A program made the translations under genes and the position numbers. From Kitasatospora viridis (lineage in GTDB: Bacteria; Actinomycetota; Actinomycetes; Streptomycetales; Streptomycetaceae), in contig NZ_VIWT01000001.1 of the NCBI RefSeq assembly GCF_007829815.1, positions 2,193,501 to 2,257,500 on the forward strand: 64,000 bases of DNA. The letters run 5' to 3'. Positions 19,781 to 28,454 of the stretch are shown here, one piece after another (position 1 is the stretch's first letter; each line of letters opens with the position of its first letter). The notes under the pieces were generated by a model. That model worked only from the letters and a program-made list of their open reading frames with translations, searched no databases and was not told the DNA's origin.

Positions 19781-20020
19781 TCACTGCGTGTTGATGATCA
19801 GGCCGCGCGGCCCCGTCTCGGCCGGAGCGCCCGGGGCGGCCGGGGCGCCGGTCGGCTCGGCCTCGGTCGTAGCGGGGTCCACGAGAAGGGCGGGGGCGTT
19901 GCCGCCTGACTCCGCCTGCTGGTCGGCGGCCTGCTCCGTGGCACGGACTGCGTTCACCACGGCGCCGCCCGCCTCGTCGGTCTGCTCGGGCTGAGCGGTC
20001 TGACTCTCAATGTCGGCCAT
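19781..20020 (-). CDS. Small acidic protein of unknown function beside SARP regulator
   Basis: 79 residues from ATG with GAGAGGTGG upstream. I do not recognise it. Residues 1-60 are acidic and rich in Gln, Glu, Ala and Thr (MADIESQTAQPEQTDEAG), then a Pro/Ala stretch (about 51-69), and a hydrophobic end GPRGLIINTQ. There is no Cys, no signal peptide and no membrane segment; it is probably disordered. It is divergent from the AfsR/SARP gene across a 212 bp regulatory region and has its own terminator, so it looks like a real transcription unit. A secreted signal, a RiPP-like precursor with a C-terminal core, or a regulator-binding peptide are all possible; none is shown. Confidence 0.6.
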   Translation of the reverse strand: MADIESQTAQPEQTDEAGGAVVNAVRATEQAADQQAESGGNAPALLVDPATTEAEPTGAPAAPGAPAETGPRGLIINTQ

Positions 20021-20082
20021 CGCCGATCCACCTCTCAGGGATGACTGTTACTGGACCGCCCCGGTCGATCCAGCCGCGGCGT

Positions 20083-20201
20083 GGGGACAGTATCGTAGGG
20101 GTCGTTAAATGTCTTATAAACGGCCCTCGGGGTGCACAATCTGCCCCATTTGCCCTTCCTGACCTGGCATCATGGCCGGAGCATGGGGGCAGTATTCGAG
20201 G
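20083..20201. promoter_or_regulatory. Divergent promoter region with 17 bp direct repeat
   Basis: GGGGACAGTATCGTAGG (20083-20099) recurs as GGGGGCAGTATTCGAGG (20185-20201), 14 of 17 bases equal, 102 bp apart. Between them lies an AT-rich core with TTAAATG and TTATAAA near 20105-20121, a likely -10 area. SARP proteins bind direct repeats, so autoregulation by the adjacent gene is plausible. Confidence 0.45.
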
Positions 20202-20232
20202 TTCGGAGAAACAGGCCTTCGGGGGACCCCTC

Positions 20233-23202
20233 ATGGAGCTTCAGGCGACGCCGCACAGTGCTGTGCTGCGCTTCCAGGTGCTCGGCCCTGTCCAGGCGTG
20301 GCGCGACGAGCACGCCCTCTCGCTCGGTTCACCCCAGCAACAAGCGGTGTTGAGCACCCTGCTGCTGCACCGCGGACGACCCGTCACCACCCAGGAGCTC
20401 GTCGACGGCCTCTGGGGCGACCGCCCGCCGCCGCAGGCCGTGGCAGCGCTCCGTACGTACATCTCCCGGTTGCGGACGGTCATCGAACCCGACCGCGAGA
20501 CCCGTGCGCCGGCCCGGCTGCTCGTCTCGGTCCGTGACGGCTACGCCCTGCACGTCGCGGAGGACTCACTCGACGCCTCGCGCTTCGACTCGCTGCTCGC
20601 CGAGGCGGCCCAGAACCGGCAGGCCGGGAACCTGGAGAAGGCGCACCAGTTGCTGAGCGCCGCCGTCGGCCTGTGGAGCGGCCACCCGCTCGCGGGGTTG
20701 CCGGGACCGTTCGCCGAGGCGCAGCGGCTGAACCTGGTCGAGCTGCAGATCGCGGCCCGCGAGGAGCGCTGCGCGGTGGCCCTGGAGATCGGGCTGCACG
20801 CGGAGAGCGTCTCCGAGCTGAACCACCTGACGACCGAGCACCCGCTGCGCGAGCGGCTGCGCGAGCTGCTGATGCTGGCGCTCTACCGCAGCGGGCGCCA
20901 AGCCGAGGCGCTCAACGTCTACGCGGCGACCCGCAAGCTGCTGATCGACGAACTGGGCGTGGAACCGGGGGCCGGTCTGGCCGCCATGCACTCCCGCATC
21001 CTCTCCGCCGACCCGACCCTCACGGAGCCCAGGGTTGCGGCCACCGAAGCAGCCCACCAGGCGGTCGCGGCGCCGCCGGCCCAGCTGCCGGCCGACGTCT
21101 CCGACTTCAGCGGCCGGTCCGAACTCGTCTCGGACCTGCGCGGGCTGCTGCGCAGCGCCTCGGGTCAGGCGGTCGTCGTCAGTTCGCTGGCCGGGATCGG
21201 CGGCGTCGGCAAGACCACGCTCGCCGTCCACGTCGCCCACAGCGTCCGCTCGGAGTTCCCCGACGGCCAGCTCTACGTGGACCTGCGCGGGGTCAGCGCG
21301 ACCCCCGCCGACCCGACCGTCGTGCTGGGCGACTTCCTGTTCGCGCTCGGCACCACCGAGCCGCCGGAGTCCTTCGAGCAGCGGGCGGCGCTCTACCGCT
21401 CGACGCTGGCCGACCGGCGGATGCTGATCCTGCTCGACAACGCGCGCGACGTGCAGCAGGTCACCCCGCTGATCCCCGGCGTGGCCGGCTGCGCCGTGCT
21501 GGTCACCAGCCGCTCCCGGCTGGCCGGCATCCCCGGCGCCCACCTGTTCGACGTCGAGGAGTTGACGTCCCAGGAGGCGCTGCAGCTGTTCGGGGCGATC
21601 GCCGGGCAGCACCGGGTGGAGGCCGAGCCCGAGGCGGCGATGGCCGTGGTCGCCTCCTGCGGCTTCCTGCCGCTCGCCGTCCGGATCGCCGCCGCCCGAC
21701 TGGCCAGCCGGCCGCGCTGGACCGTCGCCGACCTGGCCCGCCGGTTAGCGGACCAGCGGCGCCGGCTGGACGAACTGCAGCTGGGCAACCTCGCGGTGGA
21801 GACCACGCTCGGCCTCGGCTACGGACAGCTGAGCCCCGCCGAGGCGCGGGCCTTCCGCCTGCTCGCCCTGGTGGACTGCCCCGACCTGCCGCTGTCCGCC
21901 GTCGCCGCGCTGCTCGGCACCTCGGAGGACGAGGCCGAGCGGATCGCCGAGGCGCTGGTCGAGGCGAACATGCTGGAGTGCTTCACGCCCGGCCGCTACC
22001 GGTACCACGACCTGCTGCGGCTGTTCGCGCAGAAGCAGCGGGAGAAGATCGCCGATCTGGCGGACACCCAGGCGGCGCTGCTGCGGCTGCTGGCCCTGCT
22101 GGTGTCCACGGCCCGCAACGCGGCCCAACTGCTCGAACCGGACGACCCGCTGATCGAACCGCTCCAGGAGCCGACCCACTTCGGCACGCCGCTCGCCGAC
22201 GCGGACGCCGCACGGGGTTGGCTGCGCTCGGAGCTCCCGCTGATCCTGCGCACCATCGAGGAGTCGATCGGCGGCCCGTCCGACCTGCTCCGCCTGGCGA
22301 TCGACGTACTGGTGACGGTCAACACGCTGGTCGAGGAGCCGACCCACGCCGAGCGGATCCGCAGCACCCTGGTGCTGGCCGCCGAGGCGGCGGCCTGTGA
22401 CCAGGACGACCAGGCACTGGCCCGGGTCCGGTTCGCGCTCGCCTTCTTCGCCTACCTCTCGGGTGACTTCCGAGCCGCCGAGCGGGCCTTGCGGGAGTGC
22501 CTGGGACTGATCGGCTCCGGCACTCCGACCCTGCGGGTGACGGCCAACAGCTTCCTCGGCACCGTACTCACCAATGTCAGCCGGCCCACCGAAGCGCTCC
22601 CCTACTTCGAACAGGCCCGTGACCTCGCCGCCACCCTCACCGCCATGGGCAGCGCCGCGCGGATCCAGGGCAACATCGCCCGGGTGCACATGACGCTGGG
22701 TCAGTGGGACTCCGCCGTGGAGTCCGCGACCTCGGCCGTGGCGATCGCCAGGACCTCCGGGAACGCGCGCTGCCTGGCCGACACGCTCTACCAGTTCGGC
22801 GTGGTGCTGCGGGCGACCGGTTCGCCCGCCGAGGCGGCGGTCCAGTTGCGCGAGGCGCACCAGCTCTACCAGGAGCAGCAGCAGCGCCTCTGGGAGGGGC
22901 TCTCGCTCGCCCGCCTGGCCGGCTGCCTGCTCGCCGACGGGCAGCCCGCCGGGGCCCGCACCGCGGCCGAGGAGGCCGTGCTGATCGCCGTCGAGATGGA
23001 CGCCGCCTACTGCCAGGGCCTCGCCAACGCCGCCCTCGGCGAAGCGCTGCTGCGCCTCGACGACCCGCTGCGCGGCCTCGCCCGCCTGACCGAGGCGCAC
23101 GAGGTGTTCAGCAGGCTCGGTGTGCCCGAGGCCCAGGCGGTCCGGGACCTCATCGACGCTCAGCACACCGAGCCCCCTTCTTCCTCCACCGTCGCGCCGT
23201 GA
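20233..23202 (+). CDS. AfsR/SARP family regulator with NB-ARC ATPase and TPR domains
   Basis: 989 residues from ATG at 20233 (MELQATPHSAVLRFQVLGPVQAW); the frame is open upstream but the SARP domain starts here. The OmpR-type winged helix spans about 12-100. The bacterial transcriptional activation domain spans about 108-255 (DSLDASRFDSLLAEAAQNRQAGN to ALNVYAATRKLLIDELGVEPG). The NB-ARC ATPase begins at about 305 with P-loop GIGGVGKTTL near 321, then LILLDNARDVQQV (Walker B) and VLVTSRSRL. TPR repeats run from about 700 to 975. This AfsR-like layout activates secondary metabolism or morphogenesis, often after phosphorylation. No biosynthetic cluster is adjacent, so its target may be distant or the divergent 79-residue gene. 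Confidence 0.93.
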   Translation: MELQATPHSAVLRFQVLGPVQAWRDEHALSLGSPQQQAVLSTLLLHRGRPVTTQELVDGLWGDRPPPQAVAALRTYISRLRTVIEPDRETRAPARLLVSVRDGYALHVAEDSLDASRFDSLLAEAAQNRQAGNLEKAHQLLSAAVGLWSGHPLAGLPGPFAEAQRLNLVELQIAAREERCAVALEIGLHAESVSELNHLTTEHPLRERLRELLMLALYRSGRQAEALNVYAATRKLLIDELGVEPGAGLAAMHSRILSADPTLTEPRVAATEAAHQAVAAPPAQLPADVSDFSGRSELVSDLRGLLRSASGQAVVVSSLAGIGGVGKTTLAVHVAHSVRSEFPDGQLYVDLRGVSATPADPTVVLGDFLFALGTTEPPESFEQRAALYRSTLADRRMLILLDNARDVQQVTPLIPGVAGCAVLVTSRSRLAGIPGAHLFDVEELTSQEALQLFGAIAGQHRVEAEPEAAMAVVASCGFLPLAVRIAAARLASRPRWTVADLARRLADQRRRLDELQLGNLAVETTLGLGYGQLSPAEARAFRLLALVDCPDLPLSAVAALLGTSEDEAERIAEALVEANMLECFTPGRYRYHDLLRLFAQKQREKIADLADTQAALLRLLALLVSTARNAAQLLEPDDPLIEPLQEPTHFGTPLADADAARGWLRSELPLILRTIEESIGGPSDLLRLAIDVLVTVNTLVEEPTHAERIRSTLVLAAEAAACDQDDQALARVRFALAFFAYLSGDFRAAERALRECLGLIGSGTPTLRVTANSFLGTVLTNVSRPTEALPYFEQARDLAATLTAMGSAARIQGNIARVHMTLGQWDSAVESATSAVAIARTSGNARCLADTLYQFGVVLRATGSPAEAAVQLREAHQLYQEQQQRLWEGLSLARLAGCLLADGQPAGARTAAEEAVLIAVEMDAAYCQGLANAALGEALLRLDDPLRGLARLTEAHEVFSRLGVPEAQAVRDLIDAQHTEPPSSSTVAP

Positions 23203-23671
23203 CCACCGGTCCCCCCGGAGCGGGTCCCCCGTGAACCCGCTCCCCCCGTCCACCCGGTGTTTCCCCCGTCCCCCCGGAAGCGCCCACCCCCCGATGGTGA
23301 GTGGAGCCCCCGCAGCCCCCCGGCTGCGGGAGCACCGCTCTGCGCTTCCCCGGCGCTGAGAAGACTCTGACACCCGGCGATTGACGTTCGATAAACGGCG
23401 GCCGGGGCGCGCGACAATGTCCCGCACCACCCCCGGCACCCCCGGTGTGCTCCCGCCAACCGGGGTCACCGGCGCCGGATTCGCCGGGTCGGGCACGAGT
23501 TGACCGAAAACGACCTCCACACCGCGGTGATCGCGCATATTCTCAGAGGCCAGGTGGCACGTGCGGCTGACCCGTGCCCGACCGGCGGCAGAGGGGTCGG
23601 CCGCACACGGAGCGGGACGGAGCGGACGAGGGTCTACAGGCGGTGCAGCGCGGGAAAGGTGCCTCTCAATC
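23203..23671. other. Long intergenic region, no gene seen
   Basis: About 470 bp between the SARP gene and the methyltransferase. It contains C-rich runs, the hairpin at 23309-23330 and a TTGACG (23381-23386) that could be a -35 for the downstream genes. No convincing reading frame. Confidence 0.5.
23309..23330 (+). terminator. Terminator after the SARP gene
   Basis: Perfect 9 bp stem CCCGCAGCC / GGCTGCGGG with a CCCC loop, about 107 bp after the stop at 23202. Confidence 0.6.
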
Positions 23672-24412
23672 GTGACGATGGGACAGATATCGGACCCCGC
23701 CCGGGGCGAGGCCGGGTCGGCTCCCAGCCGCCGCCGTGCCGAGCGGGCCCTGCAGGCGGTGGCCTTCGACGCGATCGGCGAGCGGTACAGCGAGGCGTTC
23801 CCGGCCAAGGAGGGCCAGCTGGCGGCCGGCCGGCTGCTGCTGGACGAGCTGCGGCCGGGCGACCGGGTGCTGGACATCGGCTGCGGCACCGGCGATCCGA
23901 CGGTGCGCCAGCTCGCCGCGGGCGGCCTGCTGGTGACCGCGGTCGACCTGAGCGACGGCATGCTCTCACTGGCCCGCCGCACCTTCCCGCAGGCCGCCGC
24001 CTACCACCGGATGGACCTGTACGATCTGGCCACCGTGCGGGCCGGCACCGCCTGGGGACTGCCCGAGCTCGGGCCGGCCGGGGCCGGGTCGTTCGCCGCC
24101 GCCACCGCGTTCTTCTCGCTGATCCTGCTGCCCCAGCAGGAGATCCGGGTGGCCCTCGGCCGGATCCGCCGGCTGCTGCGACCGGGCGGGCTGCTCGCGC
24201 TGGGCCTGGTCGAGGCCGATCTGGACGACTGCCGGATGCACTTCCTCGGACACCCGCTGCGGATCAGCGGCTTCCTCCGGGAGGAGCTGGTCGAGGTGCT
24301 GCACCACGCCGGCTTCACCGTCGAGGCGCTGAACGGGCGGCCCTACGCCCCGGCCTGCACCGCACTGCCGCCGGAGGAGCAGCTCTTCCTGCACTGTCGG
24401 CGCACCACCTGA
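23672..24412 (+). CDS. Class I SAM-dependent methyltransferase
   Basis: 246 residues from GTG at 23672 or ATG at 23678 (MGQISDPARGEAGS). The SAM-binding motif I is VLDIGCGTGDPTVRQLA (about 73-89), motif II LVTAVDLSDGMLSLAR, and the post-motif region LLRPGGLLALGLVEADLDD. The family is clear; the substrate is not. It is followed after 70 bp by a SpoIIE-type phosphatase on the same strand. I recall this pair as common in Streptomyces, which may mean a shared signalling role. Confidence 0.85.
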   Translation: MTMGQISDPARGEAGSAPSRRRAERALQAVAFDAIGERYSEAFPAKEGQLAAGRLLLDELRPGDRVLDIGCGTGDPTVRQLAAGGLLVTAVDLSDGMLSLARRTFPQAAAYHRMDLYDLATVRAGTAWGLPELGPAGAGSFAAATAFFSLILLPQQEIRVALGRIRRLLRPGGLLALGLVEADLDDCRMHFLGHPLRISGFLREELVEVLHHAGFTVEALNGRPYAPACTALPPEEQLFLHCRRTT

Positions 24413-24482
24413 GCCGATCCCCCGAACCGCCCAGCCCCGCTCCCCCGACCGTCCCACTCACCACCAGTAAGAACAGGCAGCC

Positions 24483-26369
24483 GTGCGCGACCTTCCCTCT
24501 CCCCAGGCCGGCCGCTCCCCCGCCGTGCCGACGCAGCGTCACCCGCCGCCCGGCTCCGCCAGCAGCTCCGCGCCCGCCGCCCAGCGCCCGCTCAACCTGA
24601 GGGTGCGCCAGGCGATGGAGGAGCGGCTGGCCTACCTCAACGGCGCCACCCGGCTGATCACCACCAGCCTCGACCCGGCCGCCACCGTGCGCACCCTGAC
24701 CAGCGTGCTGGTGCCCTCGCTGGCCGACGCCGCCCTGGTGCACCTGCGCGGCTGGACGCCCCGCACGCCCCGCGAGCGGGAGCTCGCGCTGCCGCTCGAA
24801 CTCACCCTGCACCGCGCCGAGGGCACCCGGCTGGGCACCCGCCGCCCACCGCTGAAGGTCCGTCCGGGCGGGCCGCTGGAGCGGCTGATGCGCGGTGAGC
24901 TGATGCCGGGTCAGGTGATCCTGGGCAGCGCGGAGGGCGAGCGGCTGCGCCCGGTGCTGCAGGAGCTCTACGGTGCCCGGGCGCTGGCCGGCCTGGCCCG
25001 CGGCACGGCGCTGCTCACGCTGCCGCTGCAGGGGCGGGCCGCCGCCCCGTCCGCCCGGCGGTCGCGCCGCGGGCGCCCGGACCGGCCGGACGAGGAGGCG
25101 CTGCTCGGCGTGCTGGTGCTGGTCCGCCGCCCGCCGGTGCCGGGCAAGGAGCCGGCCAGGTTCGACCCGACGGACACCCGCACCGCCGCCCACCTGGCCA
25201 CCGTGGCGGGCCTGGCGGTGGACACCGCCTACCGCTACACCCGGGAGTCGGAGATCGCCGGCGGCCTGCAGCGCAGCATGCTGCCGACCCACCTGCCGCA
25301 GCCGCACGGGGTGCGGCTGGCGCACCGCTACCTGCCGGGCGAGAGCGAGTCCCAGGTCGGCGGCGACTGGTACGACGCGATCCCGCTGCCGGGCAACCGG
25401 GTGGCGCTGGTGGTCGGCGACGTGATGGGCCACTCGCTGACCTCGGCGGCCGTGATGGGCCAGCTGCGCACCAGCGCGCAGACCCTGGCCGCGCTCGACC
25501 TGCCGCCGCACGAGGTGCTCTACCACCTGGACGAGCAGGCCCAGCGGCTCGGCCGCGAGGAGCACCTGGCGACCTGCGTCTTCGCGGTCTACGACCCGAT
25601 CGCCAACCGGATCGTGGTGGCCAACGCGGGCCACATGCCGCCGGCCATGATCCATCCCGACGGGCGGGCCGAGCTGCTGGAGGACCTGCCGGCCGGCGCG
25701 CCGATCGGGGTGGGCGGGGTGGACTTCTCCTCCGAGGAGCTGGACGCGCCGCCCGGATCCGCGCTGCTGCTCTTCACCGACGGGCTGGTGGAGAACCCCC
25801 GGCGCCCGATCAGCACCGGCCTGGAGCGGCTGCGCAAGCGGCTCTCGCACACCCACCACCACTCGCCGGAGCAGATCTGCCAGGAGGCGCTGCGGATCCT
25901 GCCCCGGGACGAGCGGGCGGACGACATCGCCCTGCTGGCCGCGGTCTTCGACGGGATCCCGGCGGAGGACGTGGCCTACTGGTACCTCCAGCCGCGCAAC
26001 GAGACCCCGGGGCGGGCCCGCCGGCTGGCCGGGCACGCGCTGCGCCGCTGGGGCCTGGAGGAGTTGGCGGAGAACACCGAGCTGATGGTCAGTGAGCTGG
26101 TCACCAACGCGGTGCAGCACGCCAAGAAGCCGGTGACGCTGCGGCTGGTCCGCACCTCGGTGCTGCGCTGCGAGGTGGGCGACGACAGCCCGGCCCTGCC
26201 GCGCCGCCGCAAGGCGGGCCCGCAGGAGGAGCGCGGCCGGGGCCTGGAGCTGGTGGCCAAGTGCGCGGACGGCTGGGGCGCCACCCGGCTGGGCGGCGGC
26301 AAGGTGGTCTGGTTCGAGCAGCGCCTGCCGGGCACCCTCGCCGCGCCCCGCAAGCGCCCTACCGCTTGA
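24483..26369 (+). CDS. GAF-PP2C (SpoIIE) phosphatase with anti-sigma-type ATPase domain
   Basis: 628 residues. After a Pro/Ser-rich N-terminus, a GAF-like sensor covers about 45-250. The SpoIIE-type PP2C phosphatase covers about 256-480, with EIAGGLQRSMLPTHLPQ, SQVGGDWYDAIPLPGN (metal Asp), VVGDVMGHSLTSA and LLLFTDGLVENPRRP. A HATPase_c kinase-like domain of the RsbW type is at about 500-625 (NTELMVSELVTNAVQHAKKPV, RGLELVAKCADGWG). Such proteins dephosphorylate anti-anti-sigma factors in partner-switching stress and development control. The 3' end overlaps dprE2 by 11 bp, convergently. Confidence 0.92.
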   Translation: MRDLPSPQAGRSPAVPTQRHPPPGSASSSAPAAQRPLNLRVRQAMEERLAYLNGATRLITTSLDPAATVRTLTSVLVPSLADAALVHLRGWTPRTPRERELALPLELTLHRAEGTRLGTRRPPLKVRPGGPLERLMRGELMPGQVILGSAEGERLRPVLQELYGARALAGLARGTALLTLPLQGRAAAPSARRSRRGRPDRPDEEALLGVLVLVRRPPVPGKEPARFDPTDTRTAAHLATVAGLAVDTAYRYTRESEIAGGLQRSMLPTHLPQPHGVRLAHRYLPGESESQVGGDWYDAIPLPGNRVALVVGDVMGHSLTSAAVMGQLRTSAQTLAALDLPPHEVLYHLDEQAQRLGREEHLATCVFAVYDPIANRIVVANAGHMPPAMIHPDGRAELLEDLPAGAPIGVGGVDFSSEELDAPPGSALLLFTDGLVENPRRPISTGLERLRKRLSHTHHHSPEQICQEALRILPRDERADDIALLAAVFDGIPAEDVAYWYLQPRNETPGRARRLAGHALRRWGLEELAENTELMVSELVTNAVQHAKKPVTLRLVRTSVLRCEVGDDSPALPRRRKAGPQEERGRGLELVAKCADGWGATRLGGGKVVWFEQRLPGTLAAPRKRPTA

Positions 26370-27147
26370 GCCGGCGCCAGAGCGGCCTGGGCAGCAGCCG
26401 CAGCCCGTGCGAGAGCACGCCGAGCGAGCGCGGCACCCAGACCACGGACGCCCCGCTGCGCACCGCCGCGGCGACCGCCGCGCCGACGGCGGCCGGGGTG
26501 GTGGCGGCGGGCGCGGGCGGCATGCCCTCGGTCATCCGGCCGATCACGAAGCCGGGCCGCACCAGCAGCACCCGCACCCCGCTGCCGTGCAGCGAGTCGG
26601 CCAGGCCGCGGGCGAAGGCGTCCAGGCCCGCCTTGGCGGCGCCGTAGACGAAGTTGGCCCGGCGCGGCCGGACGGCGGCGACCGAGGAGAGCACCACGAT
26701 CAGCCCGCGCCCCTGGGCCCGCAGGTGCGGCACGGCGGCGAGCAGGGTGGTCACGTGGCCGGTGAGGTTGGTCTCGATCAGCGTGCCGGCGGCCCGCGGG
26801 TCGGCGTCCAGCTCGGCCTGCGGGGTGAGCAGGCCGGCCGCCGAGACCACCAGGTCGATCGGGCCCTCGGCGAACAGCTCGTCGACCAGCCGCCGGTGGC
26901 CGTCCAGGTCGGTGGCGTCGTACGGCACGGTGCGCACGGTGAAGTGCGGCAGCCCGGCGCCGAGCTCGGCCATCCGCTGCTGGTCCCGGCCGGCCAGGAC
27001 CACCTCCGAACCGGGCGGCGCGTCCAGCGCCTTGAGGATCTCCTGGCCGATCTCGCTGGCCCCGCCGAGCAGCAGGATCCGCCCGGCGCGCGTGCGGCGC
27101 CCGGTGGTCGCGGCGGGCGTCACGGCAGTGGTTTCGTTCACCGACAC
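26359..27147 (-). CDS. dprE2: DprE2-like decaprenylphosphoryl-2-keto-ribose reductase (SDR)
   Basis: 262 residues. Short-chain dehydrogenase: nucleotide loop ILLLGGASEIGQEIL (about 23-37), VVLAGRD, NLTGHVTTLLA, catalytic Ser in LSSVAAVRPRR and YxxxK as YGAAKAGLDAFARGL, then VRPGFVIGRMTEGM. DprE2 reduces the keto intermediate made by DprE1 to polyprenyl-phosphate-arabinose, with NADH. The ATG lies 10 bp inside the 3' end of dprE1, so the genes are translationally coupled. The assignment relies on this operon context as well as on motifs. Confidence 0.88.
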   Translation of the reverse strand: MSVNETTAVTPAATTGRRTRAGRILLLGGASEIGQEILKALDAPPGSEVVLAGRDQQRMAELGAGLPHFTVRTVPYDATDLDGHRRLVDELFAEGPIDLVVSAAGLLTPQAELDADPRAAGTLIETNLTGHVTTLLAAVPHLRAQGRGLIVVLSSVAAVRPRRANFVYGAAKAGLDAFARGLADSLHGSGVRVLLVRPGFVIGRMTEGMPPAPAATTPAAVGAAVAAAVRSGASVVWVPRSLGVLSHGLRLLPRPLWRRLKR

Positions 27148-28454
27148 AGTCCCAGTCTCCGTCCGAGGTCGGATCGCATGGTGTCATCCGGGTCGAGCCG
27201 GGCGCGCGCGGCGCGCCAGTCGGCGAGCGGCCCGTACATGGCGTCGAAGGCGGCCCGGCCGAGCCGGGCGTCCTTGGCGAGGTAGATCCGCCCGCCGGCC
27301 TCGGCCACCCGGCGGTCCAGCCGGTCCAGCACGGCGTGCAGCCGGGGCCCGCCCGCCGGCAGGTCGACGGCCAGCGACCAGCCGGGCAGCGGGAAGGAGA
27401 GCGGGCAGCCGCTGCCGGGGCCGAACCGCTTCACGGTGCCCAGGAACGGCGCCCCGCCGGCCCGCTGGAGCTGCGTCAGCACCTCGGCCAGCACGGCGTG
27501 CCGCCCGTCCGGCACGGCGAACTGGTACTGCAGGAAGCCGCGCGGCCCGAGCGCCCGGTTCCAGTCCCGCACCGCGTCCAGCCGGTGGAAGAAGGTTCCC
27601 AGCGACTGCGTGCCGGTGCGCTCGCGCGGCGCGCGGCGGTACCAGAGGGTGTTGAAGGCGCGCGCGGTGAGCGGGGTGAACGGCGCGAACGGCAGCCGGG
27701 GGGCGCGCGGGCCGGGCTCCTCGGCGTAGGCCAGCTCGTCCGGCTCGTCCAGGTGGTCGGCGAGGTCGACGACGCCCCGGCCGAGCGCGGCCCCGCCGGC
27801 GGTGGTGTCGATCCAGGCGACGCCGTAGCGGCTGCGCGCCCCGTCCAGCTCGGCCAGCAGCGCCTCCAGGTCGCCGGCCCGGCGGGAGCTGACGGCCAGT
27901 CGGGTGCCGGTGATCGGGATCAGCCGCACGGTGGCGGCGAGCACCACCCCGGTCAGGCCCATGCCGCCGACGGTGGCCCGGAACTCCTCCTGGTCGGGCG
28001 TCAGGAACCGCACCCGCCCGGTGCCGTCGAGCAGTTCGACGCTGTCCAGCCAGGCCGCCAGCGAGCCGTCGGTGCGCTGGTTCTTGCCGTGCACGTCGGC
28101 GGCGACGGCGCCGCCCAGGGTGAGCCGGGCGGTGCCGGGCAGCACCGGCAGCAGCAGGCCGCGCGGCACGGTGCGGGCCAGGATCTGCCGGAAGGTGGCC
28201 GAGCCGGAGGCCCGCACCGTGCCGCCGCCGGCGTCGACGGTGATCTCCGCCGGCGTGGCCGGCGCCAGCACCAGCCCGCCGGTGTTCTGCGCGGCGTCGC
28301 CGTAGCTGCACCCGGTGCCCCGGGCCAGCAGGCCGCGGGCCGGGCGGGCGGCCAGCAGTTCGCCGAGCGCCTCGGGGGCGACCGGCCCGCGCACCTCGGC
28401 CCGGCCGCCGGTGCACCGGCCGAAGCCGTCCAGGTAGGTCAGCGGGGCGTTCAT
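27138..28454 (-). CDS. dprE1: DprE1-like FAD-dependent polyprenylphosphoryl-ribose oxidase
   Basis: 438 residues from ATG at 28454, whose ATGA overlaps the ubiA stop. FAD-binding domain (PCMH type, about 20-190): LLARGTGCSYGDAAQNTGG, LGGAVAADVHGKNQRTDGSL, VGGMGLTGVVLAATVRL. The substrate domain continues with FLQYQFAVPDGRHAVL, PLSFPLPGWSLAVDLP and IYLAKDARLG. It oxidises the 2'-OH of polyprenyl-phosphoryl-ribose. In M. tuberculosis DprE1 the matching segment, as I recall it, reads GWNICVDFP, with Cys387 the covalent target of benzothiazinones; here the residue is Ala (GWSLAVDLP). Probably an envelope-facing membrane-associated enzyme. Confidence 0.9.
   Translation of the reverse strand: MNAPLTYLDGFGRCTGGRAEVRGPVAPEALGELLAARPARGLLARGTGCSYGDAAQNTGGLVLAPATPAEITVDAGGGTVRASGSATFRQILARTVPRGLLLPVLPGTARLTLGGAVAADVHGKNQRTDGSLAAWLDSVELLDGTGRVRFLTPDQEEFRATVGGMGLTGVVLAATVRLIPITGTRLAVSSRRAGDLEALLAELDGARSRYGVAWIDTTAGGAALGRGVVDLADHLDEPDELAYAEEPGPRAPRLPFAPFTPLTARAFNTLWYRRAPRERTGTQSLGTFFHRLDAVRDWNRALGPRGFLQYQFAVPDGRHAVLAEVLTQLQRAGGAPFLGTVKRFGPGSGCPLSFPLPGWSLAVDLPAGGPRLHAVLDRLDRRVAEAGGRIYLAKDARLGRAAFDAMYGPLADWRAARARLDPDDTMRSDLGRRLGLCR

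Noticed and set aside
23736-23936. A short frame inside the methyltransferase region
   Set aside because: Overlaps the SAM-binding core in another frame and is not supported by a ribosome-binding site.
20233-26369. A complete secondary-metabolite or RiPP biosynthetic gene cluster around the SARP regulator
   Set aside because: Besides the regulator, a methyltransferase and a phosphatase, no core biosynthetic enzyme is present; the small acidic protein alone is not enough.
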